Assembly (NCBI GenBank): GCA_950295325.1
Contig: OX485806.1
Coordinates: 44,821,169 to 44,885,168 of the forward strand
Direction of reading: 5' to 3'
From: Polytrichum commune
Taxonomy: Eukaryota > Streptophyta > Polytrichopsida > Polytrichales > Polytrichaceae
Length of the DNA: 64,000 nucleotides
Position numbers and translations under genes: made by a program
The notes under the pieces: generated by a model
Told to the model about the DNA's origin: nothing
Databases searched by the model: none
The model's input: the letters and a program-made list of their open reading frames with translations, nothing else
In this document: positions 10,949 through 25,500 of the stretch, piece after piece
Position numbering within the stretch: position 1 is the first letter of the stretch
How the letters are laid out: every line of letters begins with the position of its first letter

Positions 10949-11450
10949 GTGTATCTACAATCATGTTGGGTATGAGTCTAATTTATAATCTATTCGACCA
11001 CAAACGATAATTGTTGTAGTCCAAGCTCTAGAGTTAACTCACATATAGGACGAAGAGAAAAGTGATGGAATAAAAACGAAGCAAATTGGTCGCCCTTTAT
11101 ATTTTGATTGACTCATTCTTCAATTATACCAATCTCAAAAAAACTTTTCCATTTATTCTTTCTTGGGATCAACATTGGTTTTTATCATTTACTTATCTAT
11201 AATTTTCCTATCATATTTATATCATACTTATATCATAATTTTCCTATCATATTAGCACTTCACGGTTTCAAAATTCAATGAGACCATTTCAAATTCAGGG
11301 CCTACTTATTTAATTTATGACCTATACATTCCACGGAAATAGGTCACAAATTTTTACTATGTTTGGAAGAATCTAGAATATTCAAAGTATATTCGATTTT
11401 AAAAAAAATTCTAAATTTGGTCTATAAAGTTTGCTATTTTTACTTCCTCT
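10949..11450. other. AT-rich spacer, no gene seen
   Basis: AT-rich sequence with short direct repeats (TATCATATTTATATCATACT near 11210). No coding, RNA or element signature was recognised. Confidence 0.5.
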
Positions 11451-11487
11451 CCGCTCACCGCTCACCGCTCACCGCTCACCGCTCACA
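11451..11487. repeat. 7-bp microsatellite (CTCACCG), about five copies
   Basis: CCGCTCA units repeat back to back and end in CATAGG. The unit is not the plant telomere unit. Confidence 0.9.
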
Positions 11488-11499
11488 TAGGAGTGTCGT

Positions 11500-12299
11500 C
11501 CGCCAATATGGATGTAAGAAATGCCTTGTGTTATAATTTGTATAAAATTGTAAGGTCTTCCTACACATCGCCAATCACTTGTGTAGGTTTGTGTGGTGTA
11601 AGCATAAGCCCCACATATGTAACCGCTCAAAAACTATTTGCAAATGTTTCACATACTCCTGTGGTGTGTTGCCAAAAATGATAACATCATCAATATAGCA
11701 CAGAGCAAAAGACAACCCTTCCAAGATTTGGTCCATCACCCAACATGCCTTCTTGATTGAGTATTGGAATCAAAAAAACAATTGGTGGTAGCCAAATCTC
11801 AACTCTAATATGTTCAAAATTCAAGAAATATTTATTATATTAAAACAACTATTTAAGAGTTAGTCTTTGATAACGACCAAATTCGGTAATTTTGTTTACT
11901 AGATGATAATCACCACACATGCTACTCTTTGTCCAATTACCAAAAATATTGTTATTTGATGGCATGAGCGTTGCACAAGCATACTCCTTGTTGGACAACT
12001 CAATCAACCCCACATCCAAAAGCTCTTTGCACCGAGTTTTGACCCCAATTCTTTCAAATAGACTCAACGTTTATGGATTTTAAAGATGGGATAATGATTT
12101 TTAGTTCTATCCAAATAGGTTTTCCTTTATAACCTTCAAGATCATGGAGGCTAAAAACAAAAAAAAATCGATATGAATGAATGAATGCCCGTACCCTTTG
12201 TGCTTCAACATTTGTAAGATGAGACCTTAACTTTGATGGCCAATCAGCAAACTCTGTGGTGTCATTTTTCTCCAAAATATTTGCCTTTGGTATCGACAA
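11500..12299 (-). pseudogene. Decayed gypsy reverse transcriptase fragment
   Basis: Minus-strand pieces in order: FSLHDLEGYKGKPI (near 12150), ELLDVGLIELSNKEYACAT with FGNWT and MCGDY (11850-12060), then the catalytic CYIDDVIIF at about 11683-11700 followed by HLQIVFERL. These are N-terminal to palm RT blocks of a Ty3/gypsy pol. Frame changes and gaps separate them. Protease, RNase H and integrase are absent next to it, and downstream it stops at the CTCACCG microsatellite. Confidence 0.75.
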
Positions 12300-14640
12300 A
12301 GTATTTGACTATCAATTTGGTGAGGAAACAACATCTTTGCCCCCAACATCATCACTATGCGTGGTGTCATGAAGCCCTTTCAATGTGCCAACACACCTTA
12401 CCTTGGTAGTTTTTTTGTTCTCCAAGGGTTCCTTTGAAGAAAACATAAGGAAAAATCTTACTAGCTTCATTTATTCTAGATTTTTGAGCCAAAATTTTAA
12501 AAAATTGATGAGCACGAAGTTCTTTCAAAACTTGTTATTTCAAATGACAATATTGTTTGAAATTGGCATCATAATTTGGTGTCGATGGATTAATCACCCT
12601 CTCTGCCCCCCGAGCCAATAATTGGTCACCACCCACCCACAGACTTCAAAGAGATTGCCCTTGAAGTTAGAATGTAGCCACGGCAAGTCTTCGCCCGTAG
12701 CTGGTTCACCGATGGGAGCAACTCCTCTGCCCCTAGCTCGGCTGCATTCCGCAAGTGACCTCCGAATCCAAATTTGAACTCGGCGCCCTTCAGCTCTAAA
12801 CTGCCCATGCCTTTGTGCTTGCCCACTTGTGTTGACGACAGAAAAAAAAACTCATTCCTCCACCGAAACAACACACTTGCCTCGCATTCTATCGTCCCGA
12901 TGCCCCTATTTTCCTTCCGTTTTTAGAGAGCCAGAAGAAAGACCTCCTCCGAGTACACCAGGGACTTTCATCCCATATTTGAGAATCGTGCTCCTAATCC
13001 ACAATGTGAAGCCCCCCCCTCCTAAAACAAACAAGGAATTAAGCCTAAACGGCTGACATTGCCAGCCTCAAGGCACTTGAGTTTGGCATTAACTAACTTT
13101 TATCAACTAATCAACTCATTTTGTAAATTTGTCATTTAATAACCGAGGTCTAACATCTTCACTCAACTAAGGTCTAATTTTGAACTCCAATCCAATCTAA
13201 CTCCCAACTAACTCACCAATTGCTAAGTCTAATGTTTTGGTAATTTTAAAGTTTAAATTGAATTGTGGGCACAAAATCGGGCTCACATGCATCAACTCCC
13301 AAAAGAGCTTGGATCGAGGGTCATCCAAACCCTATCCTGATCCTACACAAGAGTGACCTTGTGATAAACTTGTGATGAACAACTCCACATGCCCTAATTG
13401 TTTCAAATATTCTTCTCCAATGTGATAAATTTCTTTGGAAAAGCTAGAGAATGTTCTGTCCATGGCAAATTGGGGTAATTGCTCAGGAAATCAAAATATC
13501 AACTAGTTGATATGATGTATTGCTGCTTTGCAAGGTACAAACGTGCTATCCACATGAATCTACCTTTGTATAGTGAGTTTGGCTTCCATGCCTGCAACCA
13601 ATCCAATCCCTATGCTTGCAAACAACTCCACAACAACACCACATGTTCTAGGAGGTTGCCAATAACTTGATAAAAAATGGTGTTTGGATCAATAAAAATA
13701 TCCATGAAGGTGGAAGTCATTCCACTCACAATCTTTTGACATAGCCGAGATAACAACTCAGGGTTCCCCCATGGTAGAACTGGATCCTTTGAATATCACA
13801 TTGGCAAGAGTCAAAAATATGGAATTCTCCATTATCTTCTAGTTTTCCAACTATTACAAAATATTCTACCAATAAAGTTGCTTCAAAAGGTAGATTATTT
13901 GTGGTTGCAATGCAACCAAACACAATTTTGGCCACCATGGACATGGCCAATGTGCCAAAGGTGACCAAAATCATCTCCTTTCTTCCATCTTCAAAACTCC
14001 ATCCTGGTCAAATCCATGCATGTTCAATCCAATTATCCAAACCAGACCCAAGTTAGTAGAAAATTTGTTTGCTAACCAGTATATCATAATTGGTGGCTCT
14101 TGTAATTGTACATTAGAAAGATAAATGTAAAAAAATGGGACCTACCCTCACATGTTTGTCCAATGGCTTGCTTCATACCACCTAATGAGGTCAAGACAAT
14201 ACATGGAATTGATTCTAGATCAAAAGGTTGTCAATGTCCATGGATCGGCAAATTATTTTTGTTGTGCAACTCTTCATGAGGAGTGCCCAAAACACCATGG
14301 GCACAAAAAGGACGCCAGAGTGACACCTGATATTTGTGGCGCCATTCATGAGAAGGCCCAAGTGATCCTAATATGGGTGAGGGCTCGGGTGTTGAGAACA
14401 CCTCCCACCCATAAAGACTAAGAATCACGAGGGTAAGGCCATGACCTATAAGTAGCTTATGGTGTCCAAATTTTTGAATGGTCAAGAACACCTCAATTGG
14501 AGGTGTTACCTAGGAGATTTGTTTATGGGGCACTGCTTAGGGACAACACCTTAGGCCAGCTGTGACGTGGGAGTGGTCGCCAAAACTGCCAGGGTTTGAA
14601 CACCATAACTTCTTCAATACTTGCATGAATGGAGCAAGTG
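12300..14640. other. Gene-poor stretch between two gypsy fragments
   Basis: Short frames on both strands with no recognised domains, plus AT-rich runs. The part next to 14640 continues the minus-strand pol fragment in broken form (beyond integrase), so some of this may be 3' sequence or LTR of that dead element. I could not define LTR borders. Confidence 0.4.
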
Positions 14641-14649
14641 TGGGGTCCA

Positions 14650-16717
14650 TCAGCATCTAAGTGTTGAATGTGCCCCCTCGAAGGATAGGTTAGTAGGTTG
14701 GAGCACATCCGCTCCATAAGCCATCACGAAAGACGTGCCTTTGGTCGCCAAGTGCGTGGCTACATTGCAACTAAACTTTGCCCGACCCACATAGTCCATC
14801 CAATCTCTTTGCTCCGTACCCACCAAGTTTGTCAAGTATTGCTTTGAAACTCCATTCACATGCTCTATTTTTTCATCTGTTTGGGAATGGAAGGCCATGC
14901 TAAACCTTGGTTTTGTTCCAATCTTCCTAAAAAAATGCCTCCAAAGTGCACTTGTAAACTTTGGATTTCGATCCGACACAATCATTCTTGGCAACCCGTG
15001 GTGCCTCCACCATCCTTTGACAAAAGGCTATGTAGTCTCCAACGAGGTTGTGGTTCCCACAATCAGCACCATGTGTGCCAACTTGGCAAACCGATATACC
15101 ATCACAAAGATTGCATCATGTCCTTGTGACTCTCACATACTTTGCCATGGCCTTGATGGCATAGGCAACGGTTGCAGGAGGTTAACTTGCTATTGGTAAG
15201 AGGCTCAGTACCTCATGCAAGTCTCCACAAAGTGGGCTATATGCTTTATGCGTAGCCAATGGTACCTCCTTGATACCATTCTATGGTGGTTTATTTTTTC
15301 TCCTCTATAGTTGACAATGGGACTATCATATTCTTCCTTCAAAACTAATAACCTCAATCTTATTTGTCGCACATACACCTCGCTTTGCTAATACCTGAGC
15401 AATCCGTTCACCAACTTGACTTCTTTGAGCGCCATGCCCTTGCGAAGCTCACCTAGAAGCCTTTGTGCTTTGGGGTAGTTAATGTACCCTTCCCTTATCT
15501 TGCATCACAAGTTTCTTTCACCAAAAAACATTAGCCACAAGATTTAGATGGTGTTCATTGCTAGGAACTCTTCCCGTGTACTTAGCACATCCAACACCAC
15601 ATTGCCATAGCCCGATTTGTGGATCAAATCCACCTTTCTAAACGCCAAAATATCATGCCAACGCAATGGCTTGGCGCTCACTTGCGCTTGTGTCTCAAAA
15701 TACTTCAAGGACACATTTTTTGTGTAGACCATTATTTTGTGTAACCCCAAATAATGTCACCGTGTCTCAAGCAATGCACTACGGCAAAACATTCTTTTCA
15801 TGAGGTGGACGTCTCCTTTGATAATCATCGCGCTTCATGCTCTCATATGTAATGGCCATTTATCTTGCATCAACAATCCGCCAATGGCAAAGTCACTCGC
15901 CCCCATGTGCATCTCAAAAGGTTTGTCAAACTTTGCAAACTTGAATACGGACAATGAAGACAACTTGCTCTTAATTTCCCCAAAGGATTGGTGACAAGGC
16001 TCATCCCATTATTGGGATACCATTTTGTCAACAGGTCAGACAAGGTCCTAGCAACCTTAAAAACATCTCAAATGAAGTGATGTTAGTATTTGACTAGGCC
16101 AATAAATGACCTAAGCCTTTTTGAGTCAAGGGCCACTTCCCCTCTTGGATTTCCTTGACCTTCCTCATGTCTGTCCACCAACTTTATTTGTCACCACATA
16201 GCTCCAAAATTCAATATCTAGTTGAGCAAAGTTATATTCTACTCCTTGGCGGTAACAATTTGAGCAACCCATTGGTGAGTATATCCTTGTACCTCACCAA
16301 CACCCCAAGAATGTGGTTTGGGGGAGGCCTAATTTTTTTCTTAGCCTCCCCATGAGTTCCTTGGAGATACTCTAGTTAAACCATGACCATTGTTTGTTCA
16401 TTGTTCATTTGGTCCATTAAGACCAGATTCAACTTGACTCCTCTTACCATAGGAGTCATTTTCAATTGCAGAATCAATTCTTTGCCATCATGGCACATCA
16501 CAATTGCATCGGTTTATGCCTTACATCTATCATGTGAATCTTAAAGAAGGTGTTCTCCATAATGAGGTGCACCTCATCTATTTCATATAGTGTGAAATCT
16601 TCACAAATTCCAATGTTTCAAATTAAAATGTCATATGCAACGCCACCTCCTTTGCCTCATGTGGTTCGCCCTTTGCAAACTGTATTTTGATGGATTTGCC
16701 CGCTCTATGTGTCGGTA
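14650..16717 (-). pseudogene. Decayed gypsy pol: protease remnant, RNase H, integrase; RT core missing
   Basis: Minus strand, high to low coordinates: a protease-like segment (about 16500-16717), an LPPR motif that normally opens RT (about 16230), then directly the post-RT LRSFIGL-type motif (about 16075-16110). RNase H follows at 15544-16010 (ASDFAIGGLLMQ, then GYGNVVLDVLS), then integrase at 14650-15250 with IVSDRNPKF and HSQTDEKIEHVN holding the second D and the E. Most of RT between LPPR and LRSFIGL is deleted. Many stops and frame changes exist. At 16717 it is cut by the left 2.84-kb LTR, inside coding sequence. Confidence 0.75.
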
Positions 16718-19561
16718 AGCTTGTGAACCCTTTGAGTGGTCCACCACTCTGCGGGATCACTTTTAGTTAGAATGTTAGCATTAAAAGTTAGAATTGATAG
16801 GGAATTTAGGAAAAATTAGTTCATTTAGCATTTAGCCTAGAAGAAGGAAGGTCAAAATGAAACTAAGTAGTGCTAGAAGATAGCAAAGTAGAAAAAATAT
16901 GCTAGCTAGTAAAAACAACTAGCTAAGCAAATATTAGTAGATGCTAGCTATTAAGCAAATGTTAGTAAATGCTAGCTAAGCAAGTGTTAGTTTATTAGTT
17001 AGTGTGAGGCACACAAGACTATTGGAGGTGTTTTACGTAAGAAGATAAAATCGGCGTGAAGAAATTTTGAAGACAAAAAAGAAAGAGAGCAAGGGGGATA
17101 CTTGCCCACTTGCCCCCTTGCCAACTCGATGGCGGAAAAATTAGAAAGATTTCTAAAGGTTTTTTGTCGGAGCCACCTCGGCGAGAGGGTGGCAACCTCA
17201 ACCGGGAAAACCCCCGAGCCAAAATTTCGGGAAAGGGTTTGAAAAATGGATCCGGTGGAGGAGGGGTCCAACCCTTTTGTGAGAGGGTTTAAAAACCCCT
17301 CCTTCCACCTTGTAGCTCTCTCTCTTTCTCTAGTTTTTGGGCGAAGCCCTGCTTCAATATAGTTCGGAAAAAATCCTTTAGCATGTATTCTCAATGGTCT
17401 AAAAGAAAGGCTTGAGAACCTCCTCTACTCTCTCTCTCCTAGTTAGGTTGTGTGTTTATTAACACACCAACAAAATTATTCCTTCTTTTGTAGAGGTAGG
17501 TTGGATGGTAGAGTTTTGAGTAGAGGCATTATAGACCTCATCTGCCAATGCCCTGAAGGCTTAGTTCAAAAGCTAGAACAAGATACTTATCATTTTTCTC
17601 TTAGAGAGATTTCATATAGCTATCCATAGCCGTTTCCCATTTGTGATTTGGTTGAGATGACAATTAGTTATGGATTTTCAAAGATGGAGTAGAAAAACTG
17701 GGTGGTCTTGTGGGTAGCGGCTGCTGGATCAGACCTGCGAGCCCAATAGGAATTTTAATTCCAAGAAATTATATTTTTTCCAAGTAGAACTTTTGTGTAG
17801 CTTTCCAAAATGGCTTAGAACATTTGATTTGAGCATGATTTGAATTAGATATGAATTGTGCAAGATGGGACACATAGTTTGAGAACTTTTGGTTGACTGC
17901 TGCATTACAGAGGACCTGCTGGGTTCACTTCGGCTTACCTTTCTAATCACATATTTTTATCAAATACATCTTTTTAATATCTCTCCAGGGTCATATAGAA
18001 CGTTTGATTTGACTAAGATTTGAATTAGATATGAATTGTTGAAGGCGAGATACATAGTTTAAGCCTTCTTGATTGACTGCTGTGTTACAAGGAGTCCGCT
18101 GAATTTCTATTAGCTTAACCTGCTGATGTCATAATTTTTCTAGTTAGAGCTTGTTCATAGCTTTCCAATGGTATAAGGAAAGCCTAGATCCAAGTAGTAA
18201 GGAATGTGCTATGAATTTTTGAAGTTAGAAGGTAGATAGGTGGGTTGGAAGGGTCGGTTGAATCGACCTCACACTTCCAACCCTCATAACTTTTACATTT
18301 CTTATCCGATTAGAGTGATTTTTAGATCATTGGAAAGATAATTTGGTGCACTAAGTATAAATATTATGCTTAGGATTAAATTACAGGGCAGAATAACACT
18401 TTATATTTTAATTGTTAACTAAGGTACGCTTACTACCAAACTAGTTATAAAGAAGGAGGCAAGGTCGACGCTCGGAAAGTGGAGCAAGGAAGGAGGTAGC
18501 GGCTCGGCCTACATCAAGCCCAAATCAACCGAGGAAAATTGAGGTAAATTAACTAACCTTAAGCCTTCCATTTAGGATTGGAGGGAGCACGGCTAAGGTA
18601 CGCATTTCTAAACCCACTCACCTATCTCGTAAGGTCAAGTGGCTTGACCACTTGACCGCCAAGGGAGTACCCAATTCCATTGTTTTCGGGGCCCTTGGTA
18701 TGTTTTGTGGTAGTAGCTTCATTTATTAGCAAGTTTCGTGTGTGGTAAGTCGGATTAATCACCGACACGACCACTCTGAATGTTGTTGGTGGAAAGGTGG
18801 GGTTAATGACCCGCGAATCCACTATTATGTTGTTGGCCCCATAGATTGGGAGTAATGGCCCCAATTTATGAAGATTGCGCAACAGGTTGAACCTACAGGT
18901 CGCCCGTCACCTTGGTCCCATTGAGTTGCATTTCGTGGTCTATCCAGTGTAAACACATTTAACAATCAAAACATACAAAATAAATCGTAAACCCTTGTTG
19001 GCAAGAGACCCGAGGTAAGGGGTGATGCCTAATATGTTAATGTAGTAAGTTAGGACGTGCAAACAAAAGTAAGTAATTAAGAAGGAATTTGTGTGAAGGG
19101 TGGGACTTAGGCCAAGTTCCCCCGCTTAGAAAACTAAATAGAACTAAATAAAGAAATAGGAAGAATTGAATGGTCCATCAAATTGTCGTTATTCCGTTCG
19201 TTGAGTTGGGGTGGTATGAGTCACACCCGGTTGGGTGTATCAGAACCATCCCAATTCACAAATTAGGATTGCCTTGGTTTCAAGGCTGGTGCGTCTGCGC
19301 GTAGAATAGGTTGTAGGTTAAGGTTAGAACTAGATATGAAATTGGTTAGTGGAGTTTAAAGCCACACTAGTAAAAAACTAAGGCCTAACCTCCGGAGGTA
19401 CTACGACGCATATTTAATCTCCCTTAAAAATCTAACTACTCACGTTATATACCTATCATCCGGGTTCGGCTTGGGCGCCTGCAAATGCAGGCCACCTTCA
19501 CCGAAGGGCTTGTGTGATACTTTTAGGCTCCCTCGAAAGGGGGTGGCCCAAAAGTACCACA
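16718..19561 (-). mobile_element. 2.84-kb solo LTR, left copy (inverted)
   Basis: On the plus strand it begins TGTGAACCCTTTG and ends GTACCACA; it is the reverse complement of 39580-42419. Only a few differences were seen by eye (for example near 16770, 16806, 17365, 17477 and 19110). Flanks are AAGCT (16713-16717) and ACCAC (19562-19566), so there is no target-site duplication. The left neighbour is dead gypsy pol and the right neighbour is 214-bp satellite. Short open frames inside are not counted as genes. Confidence 0.85.
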
Positions 19562-22500
19562 ACCACCTAAGACCCCTAATTTCAAACTCACAAACTTGCA
19601 AACTAAACTTAATATGACAATTTCTAACCACCTAATACCCCTCCCAGTAGCTATCTCGGCACCGAGACACCCAAATGAAGTTCAATGAAACTGCCTCACA
19701 TATGATTCAGACCCCTACTTTCTCACTTACAAACATGCAAACTAAACTTAATCAGACCATTTCTAACCATTTCAGACCACCTAAGACCCCTAATTTCAAA
19801 CTCACAAACCTGCAAACTAAGCTTAATATGACAATTTCAAACCACCTAATACCCCTCCCAGTAGCTATCTCGGCACGGAGACACCCAAATGAAGTTCAAT
19901 CAAACTGCCTCACATATGATTCAAACCCTTACTTTCTCACTTACAAACATGCAAACTAAGCTTAATCAGACCATTTCTAACCATTTCAGACCACCTAAGA
20001 CCCCTAATTTCAAACTCACAAACCTGCAAACTAAGCTTAATATGACAATTTCTAACCACCTAATACCCCTCCAAGTAGCTATCTCGGCACGGAGACACCC
20101 AAATGAAGTTCAATCAAACTGCCTCACATATGATTCAGGCCCCTACTTTCTCACTTACAAACATGCAAACTAAACTTAATCAGACCATTTCTAACCATTT
20201 CAGACCACCTAAGACCCCTAATTTCAAACTCACAAACCTGCAAACTAAGCTTAATATGACAATTTCTAACCACCTAATACCCCTCCCAGTAGCTATCTCG
20301 GCACGGAGACACCCAAATGAAGTTCAATCTAACTGCCTCTTACAAACATGGAAACTAGACTTAATCAGACCATTTCTAACCATTTCAGACCACCTAAGAC
20401 ACGTAATTTCAAACTCACAAACCTGCAAACTAAGCTTAATATGACATTTTCTAACCACCTAATACCCCTCCCAGTAGTTATCTCGGCACGGAGACACCCA
20501 AATCAAGTTCAATCTAACTGCCTCACATTTGATTCAGGCCCCTAGTTTCTAACTTACAAACATGCAAACTAAGCTTAATCAGACCATTTCTAACCATTTC
20601 AGACCACCTAAGACCCCTAATTTCAAACTCACAAACCTGCAAACTAAGCTTAATATGACCATTTCTAACCAGCTAATACCCCTCCCAATAGCTATCTTGG
20701 CACGGAGACACCCAAATGAAGTTCAATCAAACTGCCTCACATATGATTCAAACCCTTACTTTCTCACTTACAAACATGCAAACTAAGCTTAATCAGACCA
20801 TTTCTAACCATTTCAGACCACCTAAGACCCCTAATTTCAAACTCACAAACCTTCAAACTAAGCTGAATATGACCATCTCTAACCACCTAATACCCCTCCC
20901 AGTAGTTATCTCGGCACGGAGACACCCAAATGAACTTCAATCAAACTGCCTCACATATGATTCAGGCCCCTACTTTCTCACTTACAAACATGCAAACTAA
21001 ATTTAATCAGACCATTTCTAACCATTTCAGACCACCTAAGACCCCTAATTTCAAACTCACAAACCTGCAAACTAAACTTAATATGACCATTTCTAACCAC
21101 CTAATACCCCTCCCCGTAGTTATCTCGCCACGGAGACACCCAAATGAAGTTCAATGAAACTGCCTCACATATGATTCAGGCCCCTACTTTCTCACTTACA
21201 AACCTGCAAACTAAGCTTAATCAGACCATTTCTAACCATTTCAGACCACCTAAGACCCCTAATTTCAAACTCACAAACCTGCAAACTAAGCTTAATATGA
21301 CAATTTCTAACCACCTAATACCCCTCCCAGTAGCTATGTGGGCACGGAGACACCCAAATGAAGTTCAATCAAACTGCCTCACATTTGATTCAGGCCCCTA
21401 CTTTCTAACTTACAAACATGTAAACTAAACTTAATCAGACGATTTCTAACCATTTCAGACCACCTAAGACTCCTAATTTCAAACTCACAAACCTGCAAAC
21501 TAAGCTTAATATGACCATTTCTAACCACCTAATACCCCTCCCAGTAGTTATCTCGGCACGGAGACACCCAAATGAAGTTCAATCTAACTGCCTCACATTT
21601 GATTCAGGCCCCTACTTTCTAACTTACAAACATGCACACTAAGCTTAATCAGACCATTTCTAACCATTTCAGACCACCTAAGACCCCTAATTTCAAACTC
21701 ACAAACCTGCAAACTAAGCTTAATATGACCATCTCTAACCACCTAATACCCCTCCCAGTAGTTATCTCGGCACCGAGACACCCAAATGAAGTTCAATCAA
21801 ACTGCCTCACTTAAGATTAAGGCCCCTAGTTTCTAACTTACAAACATGCACACAAAGCTTAATCAGACCATTTCTAACCATTTGAGACCACCTAAGACCC
21901 CTAATTTCAAACTCACAGACCTGCAAACTAAGTTTAATATGACAATTTCGAACCACCTAATACCCCTCCCAGTAGTTATCTCGGCACAGAGACACCCAAA
22001 TGAAGTTCAATCTAACTGCCTCACATTTGATTCAGGCCCCTACTTTCTAAGTTACAAACACGCAAACTAAGCTTAATCAGACCATTTCTAACCATTTCAG
22101 AGCACCTAAGACCCCTAATTTCAAACTCACAAACCTGCAAACTAAGCTTAATATGACAATTTCTAACCACCTAATACCCCTCCCAGTAGTTATCTCGGCA
22201 CAGAGACACCCAAATGAAGTTCAATCAAACTGCCTCACATATGATTCAAACCCTTACTTTCTAACTTACAAACATGCAAACTAAGCTTAATCAGACCATT
22301 TCTAACCATTTCAGACCACCTAAGACCCCTAATTTCAAACTCACAAACCTGCAAACTAAGCTTAATATGACAATTTCTAACCACCTAATACCCCTCCCAG
22401 TAGCTATGTTGGCACGGAGACACCCAAATGAAGTTCAATCAAACTGCCTCACATTTGATTCAGGCCCCTACTTTCTAACTTACAAACATGCACACTAATC

Positions 22501-25500
22501 TTAATCAGACGATTTCTAACCATTTCAGACCACCTAAGACCCCTAATTTCATGCTCACAAACCTGCAAACTAAGCTTAATATGACCATCTCTAACCACCT
22601 AATACCCCTCCCAGTAGTTATCTCGGCACAGAGACACCCAAATGAAGTTCAATCTAACTGCCTCACATATGATTCAGGCCCCTACTTTGTAACTTACAAA
22701 CATGCAAACTAAGCTTAATCATACCATTTCTAACGATTTCAGACCACCTAAGACCCCTAATTTCAAACTCCCAAACCTGCAAACTAAGCTTAATATGACA
22801 ATTTCTAACCACCTAATACCCCTCCCAGTAGCTATGTTGGCACGGAGATACCCAAATGCAGTTCAATCAAACTGCCTCACATATGATTCAAACCCTTACT
22901 TTCTCACTTACAAACATGCAAACTAAACTTAATCACACCATTTCTAACCATTTGAGACCACCTAAGACCCCTAATTTCAAACTCACAAACCTGCAAACTA
23001 AGCTTAATATGACAATTTCTAACCACCTAATACCCCTCCCAGTAGTTATCTCGGCACAGAGACACCCAAATGAAGTTCAATCAAACTGCCTCACATATGA
23101 TTCAAACCCTTACTTTCTAACTTACAAACATGCAAACTAAGCTTAATCAGACCATTTCTAACCATTTCAGACCACCTAAGACCCCTAATTTCAAACTCAC
23201 AAACCTGCAAACTAAGCTTAATATGACAATTTCTAACCACCTAATACCCCTCCCAGTAGCTATCTTGTCACGGAGACACCCAAATGAAGTTCAATCAAAC
23301 TGCCTCACATTTGATTCAGGCCCCTACTTTCTAACTTACAAACATGCACACTAATCTTAATCAGACGATTTCTAACCATTTCAGACCACCTAAGACCCCT
23401 AATTTCATGCTCACAAACCTGCAAACTAAGCTTAATATGACCATCTCTAACCACCTAATACCCCTCCCAGTAGCTATGTGGGCACGGAGACACCCAAATG
23501 AAGTTCAATCAAACTGCCTCACATTTGATTCAGGCCCCTACTTTCTAACTTACAAACATGCAAACTAAGCTTAATCAGACCATTTCTAACCATTTCAGAC
23601 CACCTAAGACCCCTAATTTCAAACTCACAAACCTGCAAACTAAGCTTAATATGACCATCTCTAACCACCTAATACCCCTCCCAGTAGCTATCTCGGCACG
23701 GACACACCCAAATGAAGTTCAATCAAACTGCCTCACATATGATTCAGGCCCCTACTTTGTAACTTACAAACATGCAAACTAAGCTTAATCATACCATTTC
23801 TAACGATTTCAGACCACCTAAGACCCCTAATTTCAAACTCCCAAACCTGCAAACTAAGCTTAATATGACAATTTCTAACCACCTAATACCCCTCCCAGTA
23901 GCTATGTTGGCACGGAGATACCCAAATGCAGTTCAATCAAACTGCCTCACATATGATTCAAACCCTTACTTTCTCACTTACAAACATGCAAACTAAACTT
24001 AATCACACCATTTCTAACCATTTCAGACCACCTAAGACCCCTAATTTCAAACTCACAAACCTGCAAACTAAGCTTAATATGACAATTTCTAACCACCTAA
24101 TACCCCTCCCAGTAGCTATGTGGGCACGGAGACACCCAAATGAAGTTCAATCAAACTGCCTCACATTTGATTCAGGCCCCTACTTTCTAACTTACAAACA
24201 TGTAAACTAAACTTAATCAGACGATTTCTAACCATTTCAGACCACCTAAGACTCCTAATTTCAAACTCACAAACCTGCAAACTAAGCTTAATATGACCAT
24301 TTCTAACCACCTAATACCCCTCCCAGTAGTTATCTCGGCACGGAGACACCCAAATGAAGTTCAATCTAACTGCCTCACATTTGATTCAGGCCCCTACTTT
24401 CTAACTTACAAACATGCACACTAAGCTTAATCAGACCATTTCTAACCATTTCAGACCACCTAAGACCCCTAATTTCAAACTCACAAACCTGCAAACTAAG
24501 CTTAATATGACCATCTCTAACCACCTAATACCCCTCCCAGTAGTTATCTCGGCACCGAGACACCCAAATGAAGTTCAATCAAACTGCCTCACTTAAGATT
24601 AAGGCCCCTAGTTTCTAACTTACAAACATGCACACAAAGCTTAATCAGACCATTTCTAACCATTTGAGACCACCTAAGACCCCTAATTTCAAACTCACAG
24701 ACCTGCAAACTAAGTTTAATATGACAATTTCGAACCACCTAATACCCCTCCCAGTAGTTATCTCGGCACAGAGACACCCAAATGAAGTTCAATCTAACTG
24801 CCTCACATTTGATTCAGGCCCCTACTTTCTAAGTTACAAACACGCAAACTAAGCTTAATCAGACCATTTCTAACCATTTCAGAGCACCTAAGACCCCTAA
24901 TTTCAAACTCACAAACCTGCAAACTAAGCTTAATATGACAATTTCTAACCACCTAATACCCCTCCCAGTAGTTATCTCGGCACAGAGACACCCAAATGAA
25001 GTTCAATCAAACTGCCTCACATATGATTCAAACCCTTACTTTCTAACTTACAAACATGCAAACTAAGCTTAATCAGACCATTTCTAACCATTTCAGACCA
25101 CCTAAGACCCCTAATTTCAAACTCACAAACCTGCAAACTAAGCTTAATATGACAATTTCTAACCACCTAATACCCCTCCCAGTAGCTATGTTGGCACGGA
25201 GACACCCAAATGAAGTTCAATCAAACTGCCTCACATTTGATTCAGGCCCCTACTTTCTAACTTACAAACATGCACACTAATCTTAATCAGACGATTTCTA
25301 ACCATTTCAGACCACCTAAGACCCCTAATTTCATGCTCACAAACCTGCAAACTAAGCTTAATATGACCATCTCTAACCACCTAATACCCCTCCCAGTAGT
25401 TATCTCGGCACAGAGACACCCAAATGAAGTTCAATCTAACTGCCTCACATATGATTCAGGCCCCTACTTTGTAACTTACAAACATGCAAACTAAGCTTAA

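Noticed and set aside
11451-11487. Telomere-type repeat
   Set aside because: The unit is CTCACCG, not CCCTAAA, and there are only about five copies.
16999-18882. Open frames of 60-131 codons inside the 2.84-kb LTRs
   Set aside because: They overlap on both strands, lack domains, and are shared only because the LTR copies are near-identical.
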